From Heracleum sosnowskyi (Eukaryota > Streptophyta > Magnoliopsida > Apiales > Apiaceae): a DNA stretch of 64,000 bases. How positions within the stretch are numbered: position 1 is the stretch's first letter; each line of letters starts with the position of its first letter. Where the stretch lies: assembly GCA_030848705.1 (NCBI GenBank), contig JAUIZM010000015.1:1612001-1676000 (forward strand), written 5' to 3'. This document shows, piece after piece, positions 32,083 through 42,000 of this stretch. The notes below the pieces were generated by a model, which saw nothing but the letters and a program-made list of their open reading frames with translations, searched no databases and was not told the DNA's origin. The position numbers and the translations under genes were made by a program.

Positions 32083-34395
32083 ATGTCGACAACCAAGTAT
32101 GAAAGCATGAAGATTCCCATCTTGAAGATATCAGAATATCCCACATGGAGGGTAAAGATGCTGATGTACCTGGAGGCTATGGATCCTGACTACTTGGACA
32201 GGATTCGTGATGGACCATATATACCAACAAAGTTCGTAGAACGAACAGATAGAGTACCAGAACATTATGTGGTCAAAGCTAAAGCTGAATGGACTCCAGA
32301 AGAAAAAGCTCATGTACTCAGGGAACCAAAGATAAAGAATATCTTGCATAATAGCCTTGATGCTGTTATGTCAAACAGAGTGATTGCATGCAAGTCTTCA
32401 AAAGAAATCTGGGATACTTTGGAAACTCAGTGTCAGGGATCTGCATCTGTCAAGAAAAACAGAAGGGCTCTATTGATTCAAGAATATGAACAATTCGATG
32501 CAAGACCTGAAGAGAGCCTGACTGATCTATATGATAGATTCCTGACACTATTGAACAGCTTATCCTTAGTTGACAAAGTATATGAAACTGAAGATTCAAA
32601 CACCAAATTTCTTAGAGCTTTACCTGAAGAATGGGATACTCAGACCTCAATCATTAGACACCAGTATGATCTGAACATTGTGTCTCTTGATGAGATCTAT
32701 GGGATGCTAAGAACTCATGATCTTGAAGTTCAACAGAGAAAGAACAAGAAAAGCAGCAAGGCAAAGTCAATTGCTTTGAATGTAGAAGCTAAATCAAAAG
32801 GAAAAGCTATGGAGGTCTCTAGAAGGAAAGCAAGAGTAGCTGAATCAGATCCTGACGACTCTTCATCAGATACTGATGGAAATCCTGATGCCAATACTGG
32901 TGATGAATCTTCTGATTCAGACATGGAAGAGATGGTTGCTATGATTGTCAGAAACTTCAGAAGGATGAAGTTCAGGAAGAATAGAAGACAAGGCAACTTT
33001 CAGAAAAAGACCTTCAAAGCAGACAAAGATAAGTATATCAAAAAGGACAGCAAGGGTAACAAATTTGACAAATCAAAGGTTAGATGCTACAAGTGTAATG
33101 GTATGGGTCACTTTGCTTCTGAATGCAACAAGACAAAGGCACTCATCACATCAAGCAAGGATTGGATGGACTCTTCCTCAGAATCTGATACTGAGGTAGT
33201 CAACTATGCGTTAATGGCCAATGCTGATGTAACTGCTGCTCCTGATGATAAGGTACTAAATACTATCTTTGATTTTGATACTGATAATGCTTCTGAGTTA
33301 AGACGTTTTCTAAAGTCATTACATATTAGCTTTAGAAGTCAAACTGCTGAGAATACTAGAATCTTATCTGAGATGTCTGACCTTAGAAAGAGGAATGAGA
33401 TATTAGAAGCTGAATTTTCTCGTATGCAAGAAGTACAAAAAGAATGTGATAATGCTAAACACATGCACTTAGAGATGACATCTAAATGTACTTCTCTTGA
33501 AAAAGAACTTGAATATGCTAATGAGAAAATCAGAACCTGGACAGACTCTGGTAGGAAATTTCATGAGATTAATACCTCTAAGAATTGGAAAGAGTGTCTA
33601 GGATATAAGTCAGATGAAGATAAGAAATTAGCAGAGAAAATTGTCATTGATGAGACAGTCAGTCCAAAGACCTATAGACATGTTATAGACTCAACCAAAT
33701 CTAAGATTACTCCTGTTAATTTTGTTTTTGGTAAGGATTCCAATTCTACTTTTGAAAAGGGATCTTCTTCTACTCAAGGAATTAAAATCGTAAAGTCTAA
33801 ACCTGTCATGAACAAAGTCACTAAGAATGTAGGTCTATTGTCTCAGAAACAGCTTAAAGATAAAATCTGTGAGGTTACAGATAAGAAAAAGGAAGCTACT
33901 GTTAAGAGAAACAGGAATGGTAAAGTTGGGATCAATAAAGAGAATGGTTATAAATATATCCCAAATGCACCTAGAAAGTGTTGTTTTAACTGTGGTAACT
34001 CTAATCATCTTGCTATTGATTGTAAGAAGAGTAAGAAGAAGATTACTGATATTCCTAAGTCTGATGTTAGGAATAGATCAGTACTCTATAAACCGCAGAA
34101 GTCCTGTTTTCATTGTGGTAGTCTATGGCATTCTATTTATACATGTAAAGAGTATCATGATTTGTACTATAACTTTTATGATCCATTGCCTAAGTTTGAA
34201 AGTAGTACAAAGTCTGATAGAACTGAAAATGTCATGAAGAAGCATGCTTTTGTTAATACTGATACTGACAAAGCAAATCCTGATGGAGTAAATCCTGTCA
34301 GGACTGCTAAAGTCAAAAAGTCTTCTGCTGTTAAAATTAATAAATTGCATGAGAAAGGAACCCAACATGTATGGGTTCCTAAGTGTTCTAACTAG
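32083..34395 (+). CDS. Gag of element B with three zinc knuckles
   Basis: The frame has 770 codons from ATG 32083 (AAGATGTCG), about 50 bp after the LTR. Residues ~1-220 form the Copia gag (DUF4219/UBN2-type) region, with WRVKMLMYLEAMDP, KEIWDTLETQCQG and FLRALPEEWD. A Lys/Arg and Asp/Ser-rich linker follows. There are CX2CX4HX4C knuckles at residues 335-348 (CYKCNGMGHFASEC), 634-647 and 675-688, so two more than the single knuckle common in Copia gag. A coiled-coil stretch lies at ~430-490. Gag packages element RNA into particles. The ORF ends WVPKCSN-TAG, and pol follows in the same frame 15 bp on. Confidence 0.95.
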   Translation: MSTTKYESMKIPILKISEYPTWRVKMLMYLEAMDPDYLDRIRDGPYIPTKFVERTDRVPEHYVVKAKAEWTPEEKAHVLREPKIKNILHNSLDAVMSNRVIACKSSKEIWDTLETQCQGSASVKKNRRALLIQEYEQFDARPEESLTDLYDRFLTLLNSLSLVDKVYETEDSNTKFLRALPEEWDTQTSIIRHQYDLNIVSLDEIYGMLRTHDLEVQQRKNKKSSKAKSIALNVEAKSKGKAMEVSRRKARVAESDPDDSSSDTDGNPDANTGDESSDSDMEEMVAMIVRNFRRMKFRKNRRQGNFQKKTFKADKDKYIKKDSKGNKFDKSKVRCYKCNGMGHFASECNKTKALITSSKDWMDSSSESDTEVVNYALMANADVTAAPDDKVLNTIFDFDTDNASELRRFLKSLHISFRSQTAENTRILSEMSDLRKRNEILEAEFSRMQEVQKECDNAKHMHLEMTSKCTSLEKELEYANEKIRTWTDSGRKFHEINTSKNWKECLGYKSDEDKKLAEKIVIDETVSPKTYRHVIDSTKSKITPVNFVFGKDSNSTFEKGSSSTQGIKIVKSKPVMNKVTKNVGLLSQKQLKDKICEVTDKKKEATVKRNRNGKVGINKENGYKYIPNAPRKCCFNCGNSNHLAIDCKKSKKKITDIPKSDVRNRSVLYKPQKSCFHCGSLWHSIYTCKEYHDLYYNFYDPLPKFESSTKSDRTENVMKKHAFVNTDTDKANPDGVNPVRTAKVKKSSAVKINKLHEKGTQHVWVPKCSN

Positions 34396-34418
34396 TGTGT
34401 TTCTATTCTGATGCAGGG
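34376..34418 (+). promoter_or_regulatory. Gag/protease junction: stop codon plus 3'-splice-site-like signal
   Basis: The gag TAG (34393-34395) lies inside CTAACTAG, a good plant branch-point match. T-rich TGTGTTTCTATTC and then ATGCAG/GGTAAA follow. The first protease-frame residues start at this CAG. Element C has the equivalent arrangement at 57805-57832. Splicing is inferred, not shown. Read-through of the UAG is the alternative, since pol is in frame here. Confidence 0.4.
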
Positions 34419-37400
34419 TAAAAAGAAAAATGTGTTAGTCATGGATAGTGGATGTTCTGTGCACATGACTGGAAACAAAGCCCTGTTATCAGAATATGAG
34501 GAAAAAGCTGGCCCAACTGTGTCTTATGGAGATGGCAACATTGGACAAACCTTGGGATATGGAAATATAATCATTGGAAATGTCATCATTGAAAAAGTAG
34601 CTCTAGTGAAGGGACTAAAACACAATTTGTTGAGTATTAGTCAAATCACTGACAGAGGTTATCATGTCAATTTCTATTCCACACATTGTGAAGTAGTCAG
34701 TAAAGCAACAGGGAAGATAGCACTAACTGGCTACAGGCATGGTAACATATATGAAGCCAACATTCTCTCAGATACTGATGGCTCCCCTACATGTTTCATC
34801 AGTAAAGCTTCAGTAGATGAAAGTTGGAATTGGCACAAGAAGCTTTCTCATCTCAACTTCATCAACATCAATGAGTTGGTTAAGAAAGAGTTAGTAAGAG
34901 GATTACCTAATGTCTTATATACACCTGATGGACTCTGTGATGCATGCCAAAAAGCAAAACAAAGAAGGACATCATTCCAGAGTAAATCAGAATCCTCTAT
35001 TGAAGAACCATATCACATGCTACATCTTGATCTGTTTGGTCCAGTCAACATCATGTCCATCAGTAAGAAAAGGTACACTCTTGTAATTGTTGATGAATAT
35101 TCTAGATTCACCTGGGTGTATTTTCTGCACAGAAAAGATGAAACTCCTGAAGTTCTGTTGGATCATGTGAGGATGATTGAGACAACCACAAAGTACAAAG
35201 TCAAGATTCTGAGAAGTGATAATGGTACTGAATTTAAGAATTCAAAGATGGAAGAGTTCTGCAAATACAAAGGAATCATTCAACAATTCTCTGCTCCTGG
35301 CACACCTCAGCAAAATGGAGTAGTAGAAAGGAAGAATAGAACTCTTATTGAAGCTGGCAGAACTATGTTGGAAGAAGCTAAATTACCCACATATTTCTGG
35401 GCAGAAGCAGTCAACACAGCATGCTATACACAAAATCTCACATTGATAAACAGGCATGGTGTCACTCCTTATCAGTCACTCAAAGAGAAGAAACCAAGTC
35501 TGAAGCATTTGCATGTGTTTGGTTGTAAATGTTTTGTTCTCAGAACTCATCCTGAACAGCTAGGGAAATTTGAAACAAAGGCTGATGAAGGAATATTCAT
35601 AGGTTATCCTACATCAAGAGCCTTCAGAGTTTTTAATTTGAGGACAAGAACTGTCATGGAGTCAATACATGTATCTTTTGATGACAAGAAGATAACTGGA
35701 ATCATTGAAGACTCACATGATAGATTACAATTTGAAAATGAAGCTTCCAAGGAACCTGAAGAAATTGAATCAGATCCTGTCCATTCATCCAGTACTGACG
35801 GGTCACCAAATCCTGATGACTCACCAGGTACTGATGGTGCTAATACTGATGATGCAAACAACAGTGATACAACTAGTAGTGCTAATGTTGAGGGGGAGCA
35901 ATGGCATTCAACTACAAGTTCAGAGTCAACTCAATCATCAGGACAGAATTCTTCAAATACTGATTCAAGTGAAGATCCTGATAACACATCAGGAGGACAT
36001 AACAATAATTCAGGGAGAGTTTCAAATCAATCAAATTCTTTCAATCAAGATAACACCAATCCAGGGGGAGCATCTACTTCAAGAAACAATTTGACACCAG
36101 CAAGGAAATGGACAAAAGATCATACTCCTGATTTGATAATTGGAGATCCTGATGCAGGTGTTCAAACAAGAAGTGCAACTCATAATGAATGTTTATATAA
36201 TAATTTTCTATCCAAGGAGGAGCCTAAGAAAGTTGAAGATGCACTTAAAGATGCTGATTGGGTTACTGCAATGCAAGAAGAACTGAATAAATTTGAAAGG
36301 AATGAAGTCTGGAAACTGGTACCAAGACCAAAGAATAGATCAATTGTTGGTACAAAGTGGATTTTCAAGAACAAGACTGATTCTGATGGAGTCATTATCA
36401 GAAACAAAGCTAGACTAGTTGCAAAGGGGTATTCCCAACAAGAGGGAATTGACTATGATGAAACTTTTGCTCCTGTTGCAAGACTAGAAGCCATCAGGAT
36501 ATTTCTTGCTTATGCAGCACATAAGAAATTCAAGGTTTTCCAGATGGATGTTAAAAGTGCTTTCTTAAATGGTGAACTGGAGGAAGAAGTTTATGTTGAA
36601 CAACCTCCTGGTTTCATTGATCCTAAATATCCAGATCATGTCTACAGACTGGATAAGGCACTTTATGGACTAAAGCAAGCTCCAAGAGCATGGTATGAAA
36701 CCTTAGCTCAGTTCTTACTGGAAAGTGGATTCAAAAGAGGTGCAATTGATAAAACTCTATTTTATTTGAATCATGGTAAGGAGTTGCTGTTAGTTCAGAT
36801 TTATGTTGATGATATCATTTTTGGGTCAACAAACAATAAGCTGAAGCTGTGTGAAAAGTTTTCCAAGCTTATGCAGTCAAGATATCAAATAAGCATGATG
36901 GGAGAAATGAGTTACTTTCTGGGTCTTCAAGTTAAACAGACTGATGAAGGGATTTTTATTAATCAGTCTAAATACACAAGGAATTTACTGACAAGGTTTA
37001 ACATGCAAGACAGTACTCCTGCTTCAACTCCCATAGCTACAGCTACCAAACTTGATCCTGATCAAGGTGAAGAGGTAGATGTAACTCACTACAGAGGAAT
37101 GATTGGCTCTTTATTGTATCTCACTGCCAGTAGACCAGATATCATGTTTGCAACCTGTCTATGTGCAAGATTTCAAGCAAAACCTAGAGAACCACATCTG
37201 ATTGCAGTCAAGAGAATTTTCAGATATCTCAAAGGCACTCCTTCACTTGGCCTTTGGTATGCAAGGGAATCAGATTTTGGGTTGTGTGGTTATTCAGATG
37301 CTGATTTTGCAGGATGCAAAATAGACAGGAAAAGTACTTCAGGAAGTTGTCAGTTTTTGGGTGGAAGACTAGTTTCATGGTTCAGTAAAAAGCAGAAATC

Positions 37401-37755
37401 TATTTCCACTTCAACTGCAGAAGCTGAGTACATTGCTGCAGGAAGTTGTTGTGCTCAGATAATGTGGATGAGAAATCAGTTGTTAGATTATGGCCTGTCA
37501 TACTCAAAAATCCCTATTTATTGTGATAACCAAAGTGCTATTGCAATGACAGGAAATCCAGTTCAGCATTCTCTTACTAAACACATAAGTATCAGATATC
37601 ACTTTATAAGAGAACAGGTTCTGGAAGGAACAATTGAACTTCACTTTGTTCCTACTGATCAACAACTAGCTGATATATTCACCAAGCCACTACCTGAAGC
37701 TACTTTCAATAAGTTGGTGAATGAACTTGGAATGATGAATTTTGAGAATTTCTGA
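34411..37755 (+). CDS. Pol of element B: protease, integrase, reverse transcriptase, RNase H
   Basis: The frame has 1114 codons with no interruption. The protease motif DSG is at residues 12-14 (VMDSGCSVHMTG). The integrase zinc region spans about H142 to C179. The catalytic triad is D207, D270, E306 with 35 residues between the last two (DLFGP, RSDNGTEF, NGVVERKN). A Ser/Asn/Asp-rich linker (~450-590) follows. Reverse transcriptase carries MDVKSAFLNG, YGLKQAPRAWY and YVDD (D800, D801). RNase H has DADFAGC and AEAEYIA, and the end is LADIFTKPL. All key residues are present. The start codon at 34411 (ATGCAGGGT) overlaps the acceptor-like signal. Confidence 0.97.
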   Translation: MQGKKKNVLVMDSGCSVHMTGNKALLSEYEEKAGPTVSYGDGNIGQTLGYGNIIIGNVIIEKVALVKGLKHNLLSISQITDRGYHVNFYSTHCEVVSKATGKIALTGYRHGNIYEANILSDTDGSPTCFISKASVDESWNWHKKLSHLNFININELVKKELVRGLPNVLYTPDGLCDACQKAKQRRTSFQSKSESSIEEPYHMLHLDLFGPVNIMSISKKRYTLVIVDEYSRFTWVYFLHRKDETPEVLLDHVRMIETTTKYKVKILRSDNGTEFKNSKMEEFCKYKGIIQQFSAPGTPQQNGVVERKNRTLIEAGRTMLEEAKLPTYFWAEAVNTACYTQNLTLINRHGVTPYQSLKEKKPSLKHLHVFGCKCFVLRTHPEQLGKFETKADEGIFIGYPTSRAFRVFNLRTRTVMESIHVSFDDKKITGIIEDSHDRLQFENEASKEPEEIESDPVHSSSTDGSPNPDDSPGTDGANTDDANNSDTTSSANVEGEQWHSTTSSESTQSSGQNSSNTDSSEDPDNTSGGHNNNSGRVSNQSNSFNQDNTNPGGASTSRNNLTPARKWTKDHTPDLIIGDPDAGVQTRSATHNECLYNNFLSKEEPKKVEDALKDADWVTAMQEELNKFERNEVWKLVPRPKNRSIVGTKWIFKNKTDSDGVIIRNKARLVAKGYSQQEGIDYDETFAPVARLEAIRIFLAYAAHKKFKVFQMDVKSAFLNGELEEEVYVEQPPGFIDPKYPDHVYRLDKALYGLKQAPRAWYETLAQFLLESGFKRGAIDKTLFYLNHGKELLLVQIYVDDIIFGSTNNKLKLCEKFSKLMQSRYQISMMGEMSYFLGLQVKQTDEGIFINQSKYTRNLLTRFNMQDSTPASTPIATATKLDPDQGEEVDVTHYRGMIGSLLYLTASRPDIMFATCLCARFQAKPREPHLIAVKRIFRYLKGTPSLGLWYARESDFGLCGYSDADFAGCKIDRKSTSGSCQFLGGRLVSWFSKKQKSISTSTAEAEYIAAGSCCAQIMWMRNQLLDYGLSYSKIPIYCDNQSAIAMTGNPVQHSLTKHISIRYHFIREQVLEGTIELHFVPTDQQLADIFTKPLPEATFNKLVNELGMMNFENF

Positions 37756-38311
37756 GGGAAAGCTACAGAGAGGAAATCCTGATAACTATCAAATCCTGAT
37801 GGTTATTCAGAAAGGTATGTTTTCTTTGATCAAATCCTGATAGGACTCAATCCTGACAGGAAGTCCACTGGTCAAATCCTGATGCTCAGATGTTTGAAGC
37901 TGGTATGAAAACCAGAGGTTCTATGCTAATTTGTCATCAACACTCCTGGTAAACTCTGGACAATTAGATTATTACTTAGTCTTTGATTAAGTTTTCAGTC
38001 TTAATTATCAATTTCAATTTCATTATTAACAGAGTTTATTATTTATCATCTCCATATCACTTTGAGTGTTACTAACAAGTTTTGCAGGCAAGTACAGGAA
38101 GCAAACAATTGAGAAAATAGACAAATTTCATTAATACTTGAAGATACATTACACATGAAATATGGAAATTACATATTTGTTTTCCTAGTCTATTTTCTAC
38201 TCAGGAACTCGTGCTTTACAGATAAGCATGAACGCGTGCCCTGCAAATTAGCATGAATGCTCCTGAGCAGCTTCACAGTTCATCAGAACTGGAAGGTCTC
38301 TTGTTCCATCC
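37756..38311 (+). other. Element B pol-ORF2 spacer with motif array
   Basis: There is no sense gene. Five copies of AAATCCTGAT[AG] lie at 37775-37885 (near 37776, 37791, 37824, 37840, 37866), all in the orientation opposite to the LTR copies. TTTATT at 38035-38040 reads AATAAA on the minus strand and could serve as poly(A) signal for the antisense gene. Confidence 0.8.
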
Positions 38312-38713
38312 TTAAGAGACAAGAAGAGGAGCTGATTTACTTGAAGGCGGATCGTCACCGTGACCACCGGGACGCCTCCGTGCCTCCAACTTGCATGACA
38401 TACAAGCATCACGGACCCTCTTCTTACGTTTCTCAAGCTCTCGGACGAGCTCTTCATCATCTTCATCCCCATCCTCTTCATCATCCCAATCGTCTTCATC
38501 CTCTTCATAGATGAGATTCTCAAGAGGATTCCAGTCAGGATTGGCTTGCACAAAGTCATGCCACACCACATCAACCATTGCGTTTATAAACGCTTCATGT
38601 TCCTGAGGGTCAGGAACTGGTTGTGGCTCCATCTCAGCAAGAGCCTCATCCATTTGTTGCCAAATTCTATCAAGTTCTTCATCAGGTATGTTGTTTTGAT
38701 TGTTGGCAGCCAT
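38312..38713 (-). CDS. Antisense ORF in element B spacer, acidic 133-aa protein
   Basis: I do not recognise this protein. It is read on the minus strand from ATG at 38713, in a favourable plant context (TTCAATGGCTGCC), to the stop at 38312. It starts MAANNQNNIPDEELDRIW and has a helical-looking acidic middle. A run of Asp/Glu (EEDEDDWDDEEDGDEDDEE) is followed by a basic RELEKRKKRVRDACMSCK segment with a lone CxxC. A minus-strand TATAAAAG lies about 95 bp upstream of the ATG and an AATAAA about 270 bp downstream of the stop. It sits where elements A and C have the N-terminal domain of ORF2. Additional antisense ORFs are known in plant LTR elements; the function here is unknown. Confidence 0.6.
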   Translation of the reverse strand: MAANNQNNIPDEELDRIWQQMDEALAEMEPQPVPDPQEHEAFINAMVDVVWHDFVQANPDWNPLENLIYEEDEDDWDDEEDGDEDDEELVRELEKRKKRVRDACMSCKLEARRRPGGHGDDPPSSKSAPLLVS

Positions 38714-39054
38714 TGAAAAACAAAGAAGGTGAAAGGTTTTCGTAAGTTTTTCTCTGGAGAGGGTTTGTGTTTTAATAGATATATGATGATTATGCTTAAC
38801 AGTTCTCTTTTATAGAGAATGTGTATTAAGGGTGCAGGTCATTTCTACAATCTCGATGAGACGGTTCGGTTTTCCATAAATATTTTTGCCTCGTTTGCTG
38901 GTAAGCGTGTTTTAATTCTATGACCATTAATTTGGTTATTTTTCTTAAACCAAAACGCTATTCAGGATTGTTAAAATAAATTTTGTTTTCTTAAATAAAA
39001 TTTTATTTTAATCTTATTGAATATTTTTTTTCAATCCTGATATGGCAAAATATT
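38714..39054. other. Region between antisense ORF and ORF2 (element B)
   Basis: This is AT-rich and non-coding. It carries the antisense promoter, a weak plus-strand ATAAATA near 38876, and a further AATCCTGAT motif copy at 39033. The conserved ORF2 N-terminal domain of elements A and C is not found in any frame here. Confidence 0.5.
38807..38814 (-). promoter_or_regulatory. Minus-strand TATA box for the antisense ORF
   Basis: The minus strand reads CTCTATAAAAGAGAAC. The distance to the ATG (about 95 bp) allows a 60-65 nt leader rich in A and C. It is a good match to a plant core promoter. Confidence 0.5.
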
Positions 39055-42000
39055 TTGTGCGGAAATGCTTTTATTCCTGATGAGGTTAGGTTTTTCTTAC
39101 ATCAGAAAATGCCTACTCGTTATGGACTACTGTCTAATGCTATGGTACAAGGACCAACCCACCTTGTTCCTGACACAAGCATGCAACCTAAACAGTCTAA
39201 ACAGTTAACAACCACCTCTACTGTCTCTCAAAAGACTTTAGTTGTAAAATCAAAGAAATCAGCTAGAACTGATGTGTCTGGAAGGCAATCAGGTTCAAAG
39301 GATTTTTCCTCTACACCACTCACTAAAAAGAAGATACAAGGGGGTGTACAAGGGGTCCTGGTCAAGAAAGCTGATAAGGTTGTTAAGGATGTTCCTGTGA
39401 AAAGGAAGTTAAGGTTGATTGATGAAAGTGATTCAGAGGATGACTTACCTATATCCTCTGTGATGAATGTGAACAAGGAAGTTGCTGATACTGCTACTAA
39501 AGCTGTGGTACCTTTATCAAAACCACAAAAGACAAGGAAATTATCAAAGAGCAGGTATCATATTCCTTTGACAGTGCAAATGACGGATACTGATATTCAG
39601 ACATCAAATCCTGATGTGAGTATTCCTGATGCAACAACAAAAGTTGTCTCTATATCAGACTCTCCAGCCTCTCCATCTCCGATTCAAGGACATTCTTGGG
39701 AGAAGGTTTCTACAACTGCTTCCTTGGTTGGTCTTACACCTACATCAAAGAAAAAGAGGAATGCAGAAGAGTTAGTCTATCAGAAACAGAAGAAGCTGAA
39801 AGGATCAAGCCCACAAGAACCTGAATTTCAGAGTAATTCAGCAGCTACTGTTGATCCTGTCACACAAGAACCACTCAATCAAAGTTTGGGTGAAGGCTTA
39901 GCTAGTGGAATGGTCACACAAGAACCATTTTCTCAAAGGGAGAATGAAGACATCAACATTCCAGCTACACAAGAACCATCTTCTCAAAGTGAAGATGCAA
40001 GCAAAGCTACAGCTTCTGTTGAAAGATTGGTCGAGAACATTGTCAATGAGGGAAGCACACAAGAACCTTTAGCTCAAAGTGTTGAAGAAGCTTCTGAACC
40101 TCAAGCTCCACAAGAACCATTGGTAGCAAATACTGATGCAAGCATATCAAATCCTGACGATGTTCATCCTGACGCTAGTGGTGCTCCTGATAATGAACCT
40201 ATTTTGATACAGCCACTTCGTTCAAGACCAATAGATCATCCTATCTCAGAATCTCAGGATAAACTGAAAGGTATTGCAATTCCTGATCCTGATATATCTC
40301 ATGGTTCTGATGATGATAATTCTGATGATGATAGTGATGATGATAATGAGAATAGAAAAGAGAAGGAACAGCTTGCTACAGCACTCAAGATTAGTCTTGG
40401 AACTAATTTTGGTTCATCAAGTACGTATATGGCTGGCAATGCTTTCACTGGGAAAGATCAGAGACAAGATTTTTCTATTCCTTCCTTTGATCCTGCAGAG
40501 GCATTTAGACAGCATGAATGGAACAATTCATGGCACAATTCTGATGAATCTATCAGTTTTTCTTCTGCTATTGAACATGCCTATAATGCAGTGAAGTCTA
40601 TAGAGAATCAAGACTTGAAGAATCATCTGAAGGCTACAACTCTGTTATCCAAAAGCCTAAAAAGTGAGATTGATTCTATCAAGGGCTCAACTGAAAAAGT
40701 GAGGACTGATATCTTTAATAATTTTACAAAGGTGCCTACTACTTTCCAACTAAGGGTAGTGGAATCCCAAGTGAAATCTGTTGTTTCAGAACAAACCTCA
40801 ATCAATCAAAGAATTGATTCTCTGGATACTAAGGTAACTGAAATTCAAGCATCTCTTTCCTTAATTTTGCAATTATTGTCAAATCCTGATGTCAAAAAGG
40901 GGGAGAAGGTTATTCAGACAAAATGTACACCTGATCTAGTATTAAGAAATAATGATGATGATACTGGAGATGATGGTGGTGACAAAGCGATACAAGGAGA
41001 AACCTCTGATGCTGTTGTTTTGAAGTCTACAATCCAAACTTCTCAAAGTCAAACAACGCAGTCAACTCATGTTTCTGATTCTGGAGTTAAGACAGTAAGA
41101 ACATTGGTGCAATCTCAGATCCTGACGGAAGATCAAATCCTGACACCTGGTCATGGACAAATTCTTGCTACAATTCCTGAAGGTGATGAAGATGTGATTA
41201 TTGATAATCCTGAAGATGTATCAAAATTATTCCAGAAGTTTTCTACAAAAGACGGCAGAATTGTTACTCTATATCACACTGATAAAAGAGTTCAACAATT
41301 ATATGCAAGAAAAGCACTCTCTACAGCAAGTGAAGAATATCCAGATCTCTCACATGAAGAATTCTTGAGACTACAAAGAGAGACAATGGAAAGTTATATT
41401 GCTCCTGCTAGAGATAGAGGAAGCAGAGGTAGGAGAGGTGCTAGAAGAAGTAAAAGAGGTTCTTCAACTCAAATAGTACCTAGACAGACAAGGTCTAGAG
41501 GGTTAAGAATTGAAGAAATTCCTGAACCTATTCAAACTCTAGTAGTTCCTGACAGATCTACTTTTGGTGATGATGGAATTGTTGAAGAAGAACCTGAATT
41601 GAGAAGAAAATCAAGAAAATCAACTCTCAGCAATACAAATCAAATTGAAGATTCTAATCTTGACAATATTCAAGATCCTGACGAATCTGAAATTCTGCAA
41701 GAGGTTGATTTGATAATCTTATCTACTGTTGTTGATTGTCACAACAAAGAAGTAGATGAAGAAGAAGAAGCCAGAAGAAGAGATATTACAAGAAGAACAA
41801 ATAAAGATTTCAATCTCTATCTACAAAGGCTTAAAGTTTCAAATGAAAGAAAATGGAGGAACTCAAGCAGACAAGAATCTTCGCTGGAAAGAAGCTACGC
41901 TCATGAAAAGGAGAAATACAAGAAGTGGAAACATATTAGCACATTAAGTTGTGATACACCTATCAATTTTCAGTCTGGTGGAATTATTACAAGCGCTTCA

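Noticed and set aside
34393..34395. UAG read-through as the sole gag-pol expression mode
   Set aside because: It fits element B (same frame), but element C has TAA and a pol frame offset, so a general rule is not supported. It is kept only as an alternative.
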